Positions 22,896 through 31,092 of a DNA stretch of 43,733 nucleotides are shown piece by piece. The notes under the pieces are model-generated. The model was not told the DNA's origin. It was given only the letters and a program-made list of their open reading frames with translations, and searched no databases. A program made the translations under genes and the position numbers. The DNA is from Betaproteobacteria bacterium UBA5216 (GTDB lineage Bacteria; Pseudomonadota; Gammaproteobacteria; Burkholderiales; SG8-41), in assembly GCA_002412495.1 (NCBI GenBank), contig DHVE01000006.1, positions 1-43,733 of the forward strand, in the 5' to 3' direction. Each line of letters begins with the position of its first letter. The stretch's first letter is position 1.

Positions 22896-24308
22896 ATGAC
22901 AAACAACCCATACGACGTAGTAGTAGTAGGCGGCGGCATCGCCGGCCTTTCCGCCGCGAACCGCGCGGCACAACAAGGCTTGAAAGTCGCCGTGCTGGAA
23001 CGCGGCGACGGCCCGCAGTATCTGTGCAACTCGCGCTACTCCGGCGGCGTGCTGCATATCTCAATGCACAACGCCAAAGACCCCGCCGAAAAACTGATGG
23101 CGGTGATTAAAGACGCCACCAGCGGCAAAGCCGACCCTGAACTCGCGGGCGCGCTGGCCACCACGGCCGGCCGCGCCATCGATTGGCTGCAAAGCGAAGG
23201 CGCGAAATACATACGTGTGGGCAACATCGTGTGGCAGCAGCATGTGTTGGCGCCGCCGCGTCCGATTGTCGCGGGCCTGGATTGGAAAGGCCGCGGGCCG
23301 GATGTCACGCTGCGGCAACTGGTGGCCAATCTCGAAAAGCGCGGCGGCAAGTTGCTGCATTTACCCGCCGTCACGCTGATGGAAAAAGAAGGCCAGTGCA
23401 TCGGCGTGGAGGCCGGTGAAGGCGCCGCCAAGCAACCGTTTCACGCCAAAGCCGTGGTGCTGGCCGACGGCGGCTATCAGGGCAACCCGGCGCTGGTTCG
23501 CGAACACATGGGCATCGATTTCACCAAGGTCAAAACGCGCGGCGCGGGCACCGGCGTGGGCGACGGCATGCGCATGGCGCGCGCGATGGGCGCGCAGTTT
23601 TCCGAGCTCAAATATTTTTACGGGCACATGTTGTCGCGCGATTCATTCACCAATGACAAGGTGTGGCCGTATCCGCAACTCGATGAACTCGGCACCGTGG
23701 GCATCGTCGTCAACGACGCTGGCGAGCGTTTCGTCGATGAAGGCCTGGGCGGTGTGTTTGTCGCCAACACCATCGCGCGGCTGGCAAACCCGCTGTCCAC
23801 ATGGGCGATACTTGATCACGCCATCTGGGAAGGGCCGGGCCGTACCGCGCGTATTCCCGCCAATCCGCAGTTGGCGAACGCGGGTGGAACCATCCACAAG
23901 GCCGCCACGCTGGGGGAACTGGCGACGCTGACCGGTATCAACGCAGCCGGCCTGGAAGCCACGGTGGCGGCATATAACCAAGCGCAGGCGTCCGGCCACA
24001 CCGCCCAGCTTGCGCCGCCGCGCAGCGCGAGCCCCATCGTGCCGTCGCCCATCGTCAAACCGCCGTTCTACGCCGTGCCGCTATGCGCCGGCATGACGTA
24101 CACCTTCGGCGGCATTTTCACCGATGGCGATGGCCGCGTGATGAGCTCGCGCGGCGCGCCGATCGAAGGCCTGTATGCGGTGGGCGCGACCACTGGCGGC
24201 CTTGAGGGCGGCACCGGCGGCGGTTATGTCGGCGGGCTGATCAAGGGCGTGACCTTCGGCATGCGTGCGGCGGAACATATCGCTCGGCGCATCCGCGGTG
24301 AGGTGTGA
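22896..24308 (+). CDS. FAD-dependent dehydrogenase of the fumarate reductase/tricarballylate dehydrogenase type
   Basis: 470 residues. The FAD-binding Rossmann motif is VVVVGGGIAGLSAANRAAQQG at residues 8-28 (GxGxxG), followed by VLERG. The active-site wall SRYSGGVLHIS is near residue 46 and the FAD-2 family end TTGGLEGGTGGGYVGGLIKG is near 430. This is the FAD_binding_2 family that includes TcuA (tricarballylate dehydrogenase), urocanate reductase and ketosteroid dehydrogenase. There is no signal peptide or heme domain, so it is cytoplasmic and probably desaturates or reduces a carboxylic acid imported with the two adjacent Bug receptors. AAGG lies about ten bases before the ATG. Confidence 0.82.
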   Translation: MTNNPYDVVVVGGGIAGLSAANRAAQQGLKVAVLERGDGPQYLCNSRYSGGVLHISMHNAKDPAEKLMAVIKDATSGKADPELAGALATTAGRAIDWLQSEGAKYIRVGNIVWQQHVLAPPRPIVAGLDWKGRGPDVTLRQLVANLEKRGGKLLHLPAVTLMEKEGQCIGVEAGEGAAKQPFHAKAVVLADGGYQGNPALVREHMGIDFTKVKTRGAGTGVGDGMRMARAMGAQFSELKYFYGHMLSRDSFTNDKVWPYPQLDELGTVGIVVNDAGERFVDEGLGGVFVANTIARLANPLSTWAILDHAIWEGPGRTARIPANPQLANAGGTIHKAATLGELATLTGINAAGLEATVAAYNQAQASGHTAQLAPPRSASPIVPSPIVKPPFYAVPLCAGMTYTFGGIFTDGDGRVMSSRGAPIEGLYAVGATTGGLEGGTGGGYVGGLIKGVTFGMRAAEHIARRIRGEV

Positions 24309-24312
24309 GGGA

Positions 24313-25278
24313 GTGCGGCGCGAGGCGGTAATTTCGCTGGCGGTCTCGCTTGGTGTGAGTGCCGCGGGTGTCGCATCCGCGCAGTCCTATCCCGCGCGTC
24401 CGGTGCGCGTGATTATTTCCGTGCCGGCGGGTGGCGGCCCGGATACGGTCGGGCGCGCGATCATGTTGAAGCTGACGGATCGTCTGGGCCAGCAATTCGT
24501 GGTGGACAACCGGCCCGGCGCCGGCGGCGTCATTGGCGTGGAGACCGCCGCGCGCGCGAATCCGGATGGCTACACGCTGCTGTTTGCATCCGGCACGTTT
24601 TTGATCAACCAGTTGCTCTACAAAGTGCCTTACGACGCGCTGCGCGATTTTTCGCCGGTGAGTTTGGCCAGCGAAAGCGCGTACGTACTGGCCGTCAACG
24701 CCACCGTGCCGGCGAAAACCCTGCCCGCGTTTATCGCGCTGGCGAAGGCCAAACCGCGCGCGATCAACTATGCCTCTCCGGGCAAGGGCAGCATGGTGCA
24801 TCTCACCGCAGAGCTGTTTGCCAGCGTGACCGGCATCGAGATGACGCATATTCCGTACAAAGGCATGCCGCAGGCGTTCCCCGATATTATTTCGGGACAG
24901 GTGCAGGTGGCGATATCCAGCGCACTGACCATGCTCCCGCACATACGCGGAGGGCGGCTGCATGCGCTGGGTGTCACGGGCCGCGTGCGCAACACCGCGT
25001 TGCCGGAAACGCCGACTATCGCGGAAGCGGGCTATCCGGGATTTGAGGCAACCCAGTGGTACGGCCTGATGACGCCGGCGAACGCGCCGCAGCCGATCCG
25101 CGTCGTGCTGCACCGTGAAGTGGTGCAGGCGCTGACGCAGCCCGACGTGCGTGCGCGCCTGACGGCGGAAGGTTCCCGGCCCGTGGGCAGCACGCCCGAA
25201 GAATTCGCGCAGCGTCTGAAAGACGACATGGCGAAATGGTCGAAAACCATCAAAGCCATGGGCATCAGGGTGGAATGA
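24313..25278 (+). CDS. Bug/TctC-type substrate-binding protein (tandem copy 1)
   Basis: 321 residues from a GTG at 24313, chosen because GAGG lies ten bases upstream and the protein then begins with a clean signal peptide (RREAVISLAVSLGVSAAGVA). An upstream GTG at 24265 would overlap the flavoprotein by 44 bases and spoil the signal. Mature start QSYPARPVRVIISVPAGGG, then NRPGAGGVIGVETAARANPDG and LPETPTIAEAGYPGFE. It is closely similar to the next gene along its whole length (LYKV.YDALRD, VPAKTL.AF.AL.KAKPR, GIEM.HIPYKGM). Receptor for a carboxylate, by family. Confidence 0.88.
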   Translation: MRREAVISLAVSLGVSAAGVASAQSYPARPVRVIISVPAGGGPDTVGRAIMLKLTDRLGQQFVVDNRPGAGGVIGVETAARANPDGYTLLFASGTFLINQLLYKVPYDALRDFSPVSLASESAYVLAVNATVPAKTLPAFIALAKAKPRAINYASPGKGSMVHLTAELFASVTGIEMTHIPYKGMPQAFPDIISGQVQVAISSALTMLPHIRGGRLHALGVTGRVRNTALPETPTIAEAGYPGFEATQWYGLMTPANAPQPIRVVLHREVVQALTQPDVRARLTAEGSRPVGSTPEEFAQRLKDDMAKWSKTIKAMGIRVE

Positions 25279-26258
25279 TGCGGGCCGTAAAAAGCGGCCT
25301 GCTGTTCGCGGCAGGCTTGTATGTCGGCGGCGCCGTGGCGCAATCGCCCCATCCACAAACCGCACCCTATCCGCAACGCCCGGTGCGCATCATTGTTTCG
25401 GTCGCTGCGGGCGGTGGTACCGATACGGTGGGCCGCTCGCTGGCGCAAAAAATGAGCGAGCGCTTCGGCCAGCAATTTGTAATCGATAACCGGCCTGGCG
25501 GTGGCGGCAGCATCGCGGTGGAACTTACCGCGCGCGCCAATCCCGATGGCCACACGCTGCTGTTTTCGTCGAGCACGTTTGTCACCAATCAACTGCTATA
25601 CAAGGTGAGCTACGACGCGCTACGCGATTTGGCCCCCGTCAGTCTGGCCAGTGAAAACGCCTATGTGTTTGCGGTTAACGCGGCCGTACCGGCTAAAACG
25701 CTTCAGGCCTTTGTCGCGCTGGGGAAAGCCAAGCCGCGCGGCTTCAATTACGCCTCGTCGGGCAAGGGCGGGCTGGTGCATCTGACGGGCGAATTGGTCA
25801 GTGTCGCGACGGGCATCGAGATGGTGCACATTCCCTACAAGGGCATGGCGCTGGCGTTTCCCGATGTGATATCGGGGCAGGTGCACGTGGCGATTTCCAG
25901 CGCGCTGACCATGCTGCCGCATTTGCGCGGCGGCCGCGTGCATGGGCTGGCGGTTACCAGCCGCACCCGCATGGCGGCGCTGCCGGATGTGCCGACGTTT
26001 GCCGAATCCGGTTACCCCGGTTTCGAGGTGACGCAGTGGTACGGCATGATGGCGCCGGCGCAAACGCCGTTGGCCATACGGCAAATGCTGCAACGGGAAA
26101 TTTCGCGCGCGTTGCAAATTCCGGAAGTGCGCGCGCGGCTGTCTGCGGAAGGCGCCGAGCCGGTGGGCAACACGCCTCAGGAATTCGCCGTGCGGCTCAA
26201 GGATGAATTCGCCAAGTGGGCGAAAACGATCAAGGCCGCCGGCATCAAGGTGGATTGA
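25275..26258 (+). CDS. Bug/TctC-type substrate-binding protein (tandem copy 2)
   Basis: 327 residues; the ATG at 25275 overlaps the TGA of the previous gene (ATGA), and a second ATG follows at once (25278). Signal peptide residues 1-24 (FAAGLYVGGAVAQ), then SPHPQTAPYPQRPVRIIVSVAAGGGTDTVGR. By eye roughly two thirds of its residues match the preceding Bug protein, so the pair arose by tandem duplication and may now bind related but different ligands. Its last 14 bases overlap the end of the convergent ligase gene. Confidence 0.9.
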   Translation: MMRAVKSGLLFAAGLYVGGAVAQSPHPQTAPYPQRPVRIIVSVAAGGGTDTVGRSLAQKMSERFGQQFVIDNRPGGGGSIAVELTARANPDGHTLLFSSSTFVTNQLLYKVSYDALRDLAPVSLASENAYVFAVNAAVPAKTLQAFVALGKAKPRGFNYASSGKGGLVHLTGELVSVATGIEMVHIPYKGMALAFPDVISGQVHVAISSALTMLPHLRGGRVHGLAVTSRTRMAALPDVPTFAESGYPGFEVTQWYGMMAPAQTPLAIRQMLQREISRALQIPEVRARLSAEGAEPVGNTPQEFAVRLKDEFAKWAKTIKAAGIKVD

Positions 26259-27609
26259 TGCCCAGGGCGTGCGAGACGTCCGACGAATATTGCGTAACCT
26301 TGGTGTCGCCGAACACGGTGTGCTGGATGATCAGAGGTGTGTCCGAGCCCAGCAATTCGCGCAGGGTTCGCGCGATGTCGGCATCGACGCTTGTGGCGGC
26401 GGCGTATTCAAAGCGTAACTGTCCGTCGGCCTGCTGGTGCGCGCGGTATTGCCATAGCGGCAGCGCGCGCAAGGCATGGGTCAGGTCGTTGTTGTTGATC
26501 CACCGGCCGCCGGCCGCGCGAAACCGTACCGGCGCGCGACCCGACAGGCCGGTCAGCACCCAGTCGGTGCCCTGTTTTTCCAGGGCTGCGTAATCGCCGG
26601 TGCGATAACGCAGCAGGGGCAGACAAAAGTTGAATCCGCCGGTGAGTGTGATTTCGCCGCACATGCCCTCGCGCGCGGGATGGCCGGCGTTGTCGAGGAT
26701 TTCCACCCGCAACTGGTGCTGCAGCAATACATGTCCGCCGGCGCGCGCATCGAACACCGCGATGGGCCCGGATTCGTTCATCGAATACACGTCGATTACC
26801 GGACACGCAAAGCGCGTTTCCAGCGCGTCGCGCAGCGCCCGCAGCAGCGTCATCGAGGTTGACACCAGCGCGCGTGGCCGCCATGTGACCGGCAGGTCGA
26901 GCAGCGCGGAAAAAGAGATCGGATCGCCGGACAGGATTTCCGGACGCAGCGCGTCGAGATAACGCGCGCGGTCATCGGGATCGCGCCAGTCTTCGGGACG
27001 CAGATTGATTTTTGCGTAGCCGGCTTCTGCCATCGTCGGGATCACCGACGCGTAGGTGAAACAGCGTTGCTGGTATCCCAGCAGCACGATGCCGACATCG
27101 CCGCGCCCGGCCTTGGGTTCGATGCCGAAGCGCCGCAATGCCCGCCGGTGAAACGCGATGTACGATGCCGCGACCACCGGATGCGACGGTATCAGCAGCG
27201 GATGGCCGGTCGTGCCCGCGGTGCGAAAGTTGATCAGGCGATCCAGTGCGATGCTGTCCGGAACAAACGCGGCGATGTCCAGAGCGAGCGCCGCGCGGCT
27301 GGTCGTCGGCACGGACTCCAATCGCTCGGGTGCCGCGCCGCGCGACCTGAAATACGGCACCTCGGCATGGCACCGCGCCACGAAATCCGCCAGCCATGGC
27401 GTGTCGTCGGCCGAATCGCTGGCGTTTGCCCGTTCGACTTCGGCTTCGAACGCCTGCACGCGAGCCAGATCATCGGCGGTAAGCCGGCTGCCACCCTGGT
27501 TACGGAAGACGGGCGCATGCGGTTGCTGCCGCAAATAGTCGAGCATGCGCTGGCCGTGCCCGGTGAGTGTCGGGTGGCGGTCGGCGTCGGTGAGTTCGGG
27601 ATCGGTCAT
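26245..27609 (-). CDS. PaaK/CapK-like adenylate-forming enzyme (CoA ligase family)
   Basis: 454 residues from the ATG at 27609 (no clear Shine-Dalgarno sequence; start set by the 11-base gap to the gene upstream). Motifs: the phosphate-binding loop FRTAGTTGHPLLIPS at residues 128-142 (family SSGTTGxP), YSMNESGPIAVFD near 272 and LLRYRTGDYAALE near 348, in the order of phenylacetate-CoA ligase-type enzymes. It would activate a carboxylate as an adenylate, perhaps for thioester or amide formation. It is the last gene of the radical SAM cluster. The acid used is unknown. The terminal 14 bases overlap the convergent Bug gene. Confidence 0.75.
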   Translation of the reverse strand: MTDPELTDADRHPTLTGHGQRMLDYLRQQPHAPVFRNQGGSRLTADDLARVQAFEAEVERANASDSADDTPWLADFVARCHAEVPYFRSRGAAPERLESVPTTSRAALALDIAAFVPDSIALDRLINFRTAGTTGHPLLIPSHPVVAASYIAFHRRALRRFGIEPKAGRGDVGIVLLGYQQRCFTYASVIPTMAEAGYAKINLRPEDWRDPDDRARYLDALRPEILSGDPISFSALLDLPVTWRPRALVSTSMTLLRALRDALETRFACPVIDVYSMNESGPIAVFDARAGGHVLLQHQLRVEILDNAGHPAREGMCGEITLTGGFNFCLPLLRYRTGDYAALEKQGTDWVLTGLSGRAPVRFRAAGGRWINNNDLTHALRALPLWQYRAHQQADGQLRFEYAAATSVDADIARTLRELLGSDTPLIIQHTVFGDTKVTQYSSDVSHALGINPP

Positions 27610-27620
27610 GCGGGTCACGC

Positions 27621-28202
27621 CTATTCGCGCCACATCTTGTCGGCGGATTCTTCGGCGGCCTTGCGCGCCAGTGCTTCGCGTATTTTGCGCGCGCGCCCGG
27701 CCGCGTCGCGGGCCGCCTCTACCGCGAGTCGTCGCTGCGCTACGGACACGCTGGCAAGCCGGTCTTGCGCCTGCGTCGGCGTCTCGCCGGCGGGGCATCG
27801 TCCCAGCGCGGCAAGCAAGGTGCGCACGAGTTCTTCGCGCCGGTCGGGATCGTTCACAAAGCTGGCGGCGGGCGCGTACGGCGACAGCGAGGTGGCGGTT
27901 GCATCCACCGCGCTCACCAGATCCAACGGGGTTACACCCGCACCGCGAAACCACGGATCGGTCATCACCCATCCGGCCACCAGCGCCAGCGCCAGCCGGT
28001 TGCGCGCGTTGGCGTCGGTGGCCACAAAGCGTTGCAGTTCGCCTGTGGCGACCCGTTGCCCAAGCGTGCCCGCAATATCGCCCACCAGCGCGTCGACATG
28101 CACCACGCCCTGCTGGCCGATACGCGGATCGGCCTGAAACTCCGGCGGCGTATCGATGGCGCGCCGGATCAGCGTTTCAAGCGGCGGGCCGGGTTTCTGC
28201 AT
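27621..28202 (-). CDS. Unrecognised helical protein between radical SAM and ligase genes
   Basis: 193 residues, ATG at 28202, separated by six bases from the radical SAM stop and by 11 from the ligase start. I do not recognise it. It lacks a signal peptide and membrane segments, has a single Cys (GRCPAGETP near 140) and looks mostly alpha-helical. The middle has LALALVAGWVMTDPWFRG near residue 70. The last third (RLAVEAARDAAGRARKIREAL and on to KMWRE) is a charged alanine/arginine-rich helix that could be a coiled coil. Its conserved position between two enzymes suggests a subunit, carrier or substrate protein of the same pathway. Confidence 0.7.
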   Translation of the reverse strand: MQKPGPPLETLIRRAIDTPPEFQADPRIGQQGVVHVDALVGDIAGTLGQRVATGELQRFVATDANARNRLALALVAGWVMTDPWFRGAGVTPLDLVSAVDATATSLSPYAPAASFVNDPDRREELVRTLLAALGRCPAGETPTQAQDRLASVSVAQRRLAVEAARDAAGRARKIREALARKAAEESADKMWRE

Positions 28203-28208
28203 GACGAC

Positions 28209-29201
28209 TCATGAGCTGACCGCCGCGAACTTTCCATGATGCTGCGTACTGTGGCAGTCCGCACAGGCGGAGGCGCGGCGCAGGTGCCGCGCGGCGCCGA
28301 ACCGTTCGGGCAAGCCGGCAATCGCGGCGGGGCCGTCGAGTGTTTCGAGGGGCACGCCATAGTCTCCTGGCGTATGGGCGCAGGGCGCAACGCGGCCCGC
28401 TTCGTCGATAAACAAAAAATCGCGGCCCGGCGCACAATCCGCCGGCGCCAGCGCTTCGCCGCGGCTGCTGGCGGCGATGCGGTCAAGGTAAGCATCGGCG
28501 CCGCGCAGTATCACGCCGCAGTCGGCCAGTTCGCGCCGCAGGACAGGCAGGTCCGCCGCGAATTGCCGCACCGGTTCCGGCAACAAACGATGTACCGGAA
28601 AAAATTCGGGCCGGTCGGCGCCGCCCAGTTGATTAAAGGTAATTTCCTCTATACCCCAGCCGGCAAGTTCGCGGCACAAGGCAGAAAAGGCGCCGATATT
28701 GTCGCGCATCAACACCACGTTGGCACGCAGCCGCGGGCCATTGCCGGCGGCTTGCTTTTCCTTCGCCAGTTGCGTGACCGAGCGCGCGAGCGAGGCGTAC
28801 AACCCAGGCCTGCCGCGCAAGCGGTCGTGCCGCTCGCCGATGTCATCGACGCTGATCGTGACTTCCGAATAATGTTCGACCAGCAAGGCGCGCGTGTCGC
28901 GGGCATGCAATCGCGTGCCGTTGGTGGTCAGGCTCAGCGCAAGCGCGTGGCGCAGCCGATAGGCGCGGGATACCGCTGCCAGCGGTGCCCAAAGCAGCGG
29001 TTCGCCACCGAGCCAACTGACCAGCACGCGGGCTGCGGATTCACGCTGGAAGCGGCCCAGTGTTGCGCCCAGCGCCAGCACGGTGCTGGCGCTGGCGACA
29101 CGCCGCGCGCGCGACACGCCACGATCGTAGGCGCAAAATGCACAAGCCAGATTGCAGCGTTCGGTGATGCGCCACAGGACAACCACGGTGCGCGTGACCA
29201 T
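28209..29201 (-). CDS. Radical SAM protein with SPASM/twitch-like C-terminus
   Basis: 330 residues from the ATG at 29201. The [4Fe-4S]/SAM motif is CNLACAFC (C16, C20, C23) in VVVLWRITERCNLACAFCAYDRG, followed by WLGGEPLLW near 66 (GGEP SAM-binding motif) and LTTNGTRL near 90. A second group of cysteines lies in ADCAPG (near 260), RVAPCAHTPG (near 279) and a terminal CADCHS, as in SPASM or twitch domains that bind auxiliary clusters and act on peptides or proteins. It starts 24 bases after the DUF1993 gene and is followed six bases later by the unknown 193-residue gene. Substrate unknown. Confidence 0.85.
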   Translation of the reverse strand: MVTRTVVVLWRITERCNLACAFCAYDRGVSRARRVASASTVLALGATLGRFQRESAARVLVSWLGGEPLLWAPLAAVSRAYRLRHALALSLTTNGTRLHARDTRALLVEHYSEVTISVDDIGERHDRLRGRPGLYASLARSVTQLAKEKQAAGNGPRLRANVVLMRDNIGAFSALCRELAGWGIEEITFNQLGGADRPEFFPVHRLLPEPVRQFAADLPVLRRELADCGVILRGADAYLDRIAASSRGEALAPADCAPGRDFLFIDEAGRVAPCAHTPGDYGVPLETLDGPAAIAGLPERFGAARHLRRASACADCHSTQHHGKFAAVSS

Positions 29202-29225
29202 GTGGCGGGCGGCGTGTGGCGTTGG

Positions 29226-29735
29226 TTACTGCACTTTGCCCAGAAAATCCATCTTGCCGATTTCCACCCCGCCGTGCCGCAGCAGGTTGTATGCCGTGGT
29301 GACGTGGAAATAAAAATTCGGCAGTACCCATGAATTCAGATAATCGAGCCCCTTGAAGTTGAAGGTGTTCTTGCCGGCGGTGAGCGTGATGTCTTTGTCT
29401 TCGCTGCCGTCGATCTGCGCGGGCGTGAGCGTCTTCAGAAAATCAATTGCCTTGCGCAGGCGAGCCTTGAGTTCGGGCAGGGTCTTTTCATTGTCCTCGA
29501 ACTTCGGGATGTCGATACCGGCCAGCCGCGCGCCAGCGCCTTTCGACATGTCGGTGGCGATGCGTATCTGCCGCGCAAATGTGAACATATCGGGGAACAG
29601 GCGTGCATCGACAAACGCGGCATCTTCGATTTTGCGCGCGGCGGCATGGGCGATGGCCTTGTCGAGTATGGTTTCGAGATTGCCCAGCATTTTGATCATG
29701 ACGGGAATCGAAGCGTTGTACATGGAAATGTTCAT
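29226..29735 (-). CDS. DUF1993 protein (DinB-like helical bundle)
   Basis: 169 residues; AGGAT just before the ATG at 29735. Recognised by MNISMYNASIPVMIKMLGNL at the start, DMFTFARQIRIATDM near 55 and the late LPNFYFHVTTAYNLLRHGGV. DUF1993 proteins are four-helix bundles of the DinB/YfiT type, perhaps metal-binding, of unknown role. The conserved His (FYFHVTTAY, LLRHGG) fit that idea. It may be the first gene of the radical SAM operon (24-base gap) or an independent gene. Confidence 0.78.
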   Translation of the reverse strand: MNISMYNASIPVMIKMLGNLETILDKAIAHAAARKIEDAAFVDARLFPDMFTFARQIRIATDMSKGAGARLAGIDIPKFEDNEKTLPELKARLRKAIDFLKTLTPAQIDGSEDKDITLTAGKNTFNFKGLDYLNSWVLPNFYFHVTTAYNLLRHGGVEIGKMDFLGKVQ

Positions 29736-29918
29736 GGTGATCCTGTGGGTGTGCGTGATTCAGCGTGATTAGACCGGCGTATGCATACAACCGCGTGCAA
29801 CCGCGAAAACCCGGGCTGTGCGGTTGAGCCGCGCAATTATATTCGTTACAGTGTGGCAACCCCGGCTATTGAAGTGCAAAAGAAGTACAAAAGTCGCTCA
29901 GCGCTATTTTAATAGGCC

Positions 29919-29934
29919 ATTGTTTTTAAACAAT
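29919..29934. promoter_or_regulatory. AT-rich palindrome before the acyl-CoA dehydrogenase gene
   Basis: ATTGTTT-TT-AAACAAT, a perfect 7-base inverted repeat, lies just before the ribosome-binding GGAG (29942) of the plus-strand gene and within the 217-base divergent region between DUF1993 and that gene. It could be an operator for a TetR- or GntR-type repressor. The rest of the region shows nothing else I can support. Confidence 0.35.
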
Positions 29935-29952
29935 TATTTTTGGAGCAACGGC

Positions 29953-31092
29953 ATGTCCCAGCAGGATTCCAGCGAACACCGCGCGATGCTGTCAAACAGC
30001 GTCACGGATTTTGCGCGCGGCGCGGACGTCGCGCGCGTGCGCAAACTGCGCGAAACCAAAACCGAATGTGACCGCGCGGTGTGGCGCCAGATGGCCGAGC
30101 TGGGTTGGCTCGGCGTGCTGGTGCCCGAGCAATATGGCGGCATGGGCATGCAGTTGGGAGACATGGCGATTGTCGCGCAAGGGCTCGCGCGCGCGCTGGT
30201 GCCCGAGCCGCTGACGGCGACTTCGGTACTGGCCGCGCGCGTGTTGACCGCCAGCGACAACAATTCGCTGAAAACAAAATTACTGGAAGGGCTGGTGTCC
30301 AGCGACATTCTTCCGGCGACGGCGTGGCAGGAGCAGGCGGGCACACTCGATGTGACCAAAATTACCACGCAGGCCACGCCCTTCGAGGGAGGCTTTCGCA
30401 TCAGCGGCGCCAAGCGCTTTGTGATCGGCGCGACCCATGCGGATGGCTACATTGTGTCCGCAAATTCCCCGGCGGGCCTGCAACTGTTGTGGGTGCCGCG
30501 CGACGCGGCGGGCGCGGCGATGACATTCGACGCGCTGGCGGATGGCCGGCAATCGGGTACGCTGACGTTATCCGAAGTCACGGTGGCGAAAGAAAACGTC
30601 ATTCACAGCGGCGCGGCGGCAGCGGAATCGCTGGCACGCGCGATTGACCACGCGGCAGCCATCGCCAGCGCGGAACTCTGCGGCATCATGAGCCGTTCGC
30701 TGGAGATGACCCTTGATTACATGAAAACGCGCGTGCAGTTCGGCAAACCCATCGGCAGCTTTCAGGTGTTGCAACATCGCACGGTGGATCTTTACATCCA
30801 GCAAGAATTATCAACCGCGGTGCTCGCCGACTGCCTCGGCGTGCTCGACGAGGAGCCCGACGCAAAAACGCGCAGCGCCGCCGCCAGCCGTGTCAAGGCG
30901 CGTTGCACCGATGCCGCATTGCTGATTACGCGTCAGGCGATCCAACTGCACGGCGCGATTGGCTTCACCGAAGATTGCGATGTGGGCCTCTATGTCAAGC
31001 GCGCGATGACACTCGCGGCGTGGCTGGGCAACGGCACGGCGCACCGGCGGCGCTATGCCCGCACGGAAATTATTGAAGGGGCGACCGCATGA
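29953..31092 (+). CDS. Acyl-CoA dehydrogenase
   Basis: 379 residues from the ATG at 29953, preferred to upstream in-frame starts because GGAG lies seven bases before it. It has the N-terminal helical domain with WRQMAELGWLGVLVPEQYGGMG, a middle region KRFVIGATHADGY and the C-terminal domain MKTRVQFGKPIGSFQVLQHR and QLHGAIGFTEDCDVGLYVKRA. The usual catalytic Glu near the C-terminus cannot be assigned with certainty (EDCDVG region). It oxidises an acyl-CoA to the enoyl-CoA with FAD. The stop overlaps a second dehydrogenase (ATGA), suggesting a two-subunit enzyme. Confidence 0.88.
   Translation: MSQQDSSEHRAMLSNSVTDFARGADVARVRKLRETKTECDRAVWRQMAELGWLGVLVPEQYGGMGMQLGDMAIVAQGLARALVPEPLTATSVLAARVLTASDNNSLKTKLLEGLVSSDILPATAWQEQAGTLDVTKITTQATPFEGGFRISGAKRFVIGATHADGYIVSANSPAGLQLLWVPRDAAGAAMTFDALADGRQSGTLTLSEVTVAKENVIHSGAAAAESLARAIDHAAAIASAELCGIMSRSLEMTLDYMKTRVQFGKPIGSFQVLQHRTVDLYIQQELSTAVLADCLGVLDEEPDAKTRSAAASRVKARCTDAALLITRQAIQLHGAIGFTEDCDVGLYVKRAMTLAAWLGNGTAHRRRYARTEIIEGATA

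Noticed and set aside
24241..25365. 374-codon antisense frame over the Bug gene
   Set aside because: His/Arg-rich composition typical of the reverse of GC-rich genes; no recognisable domain.
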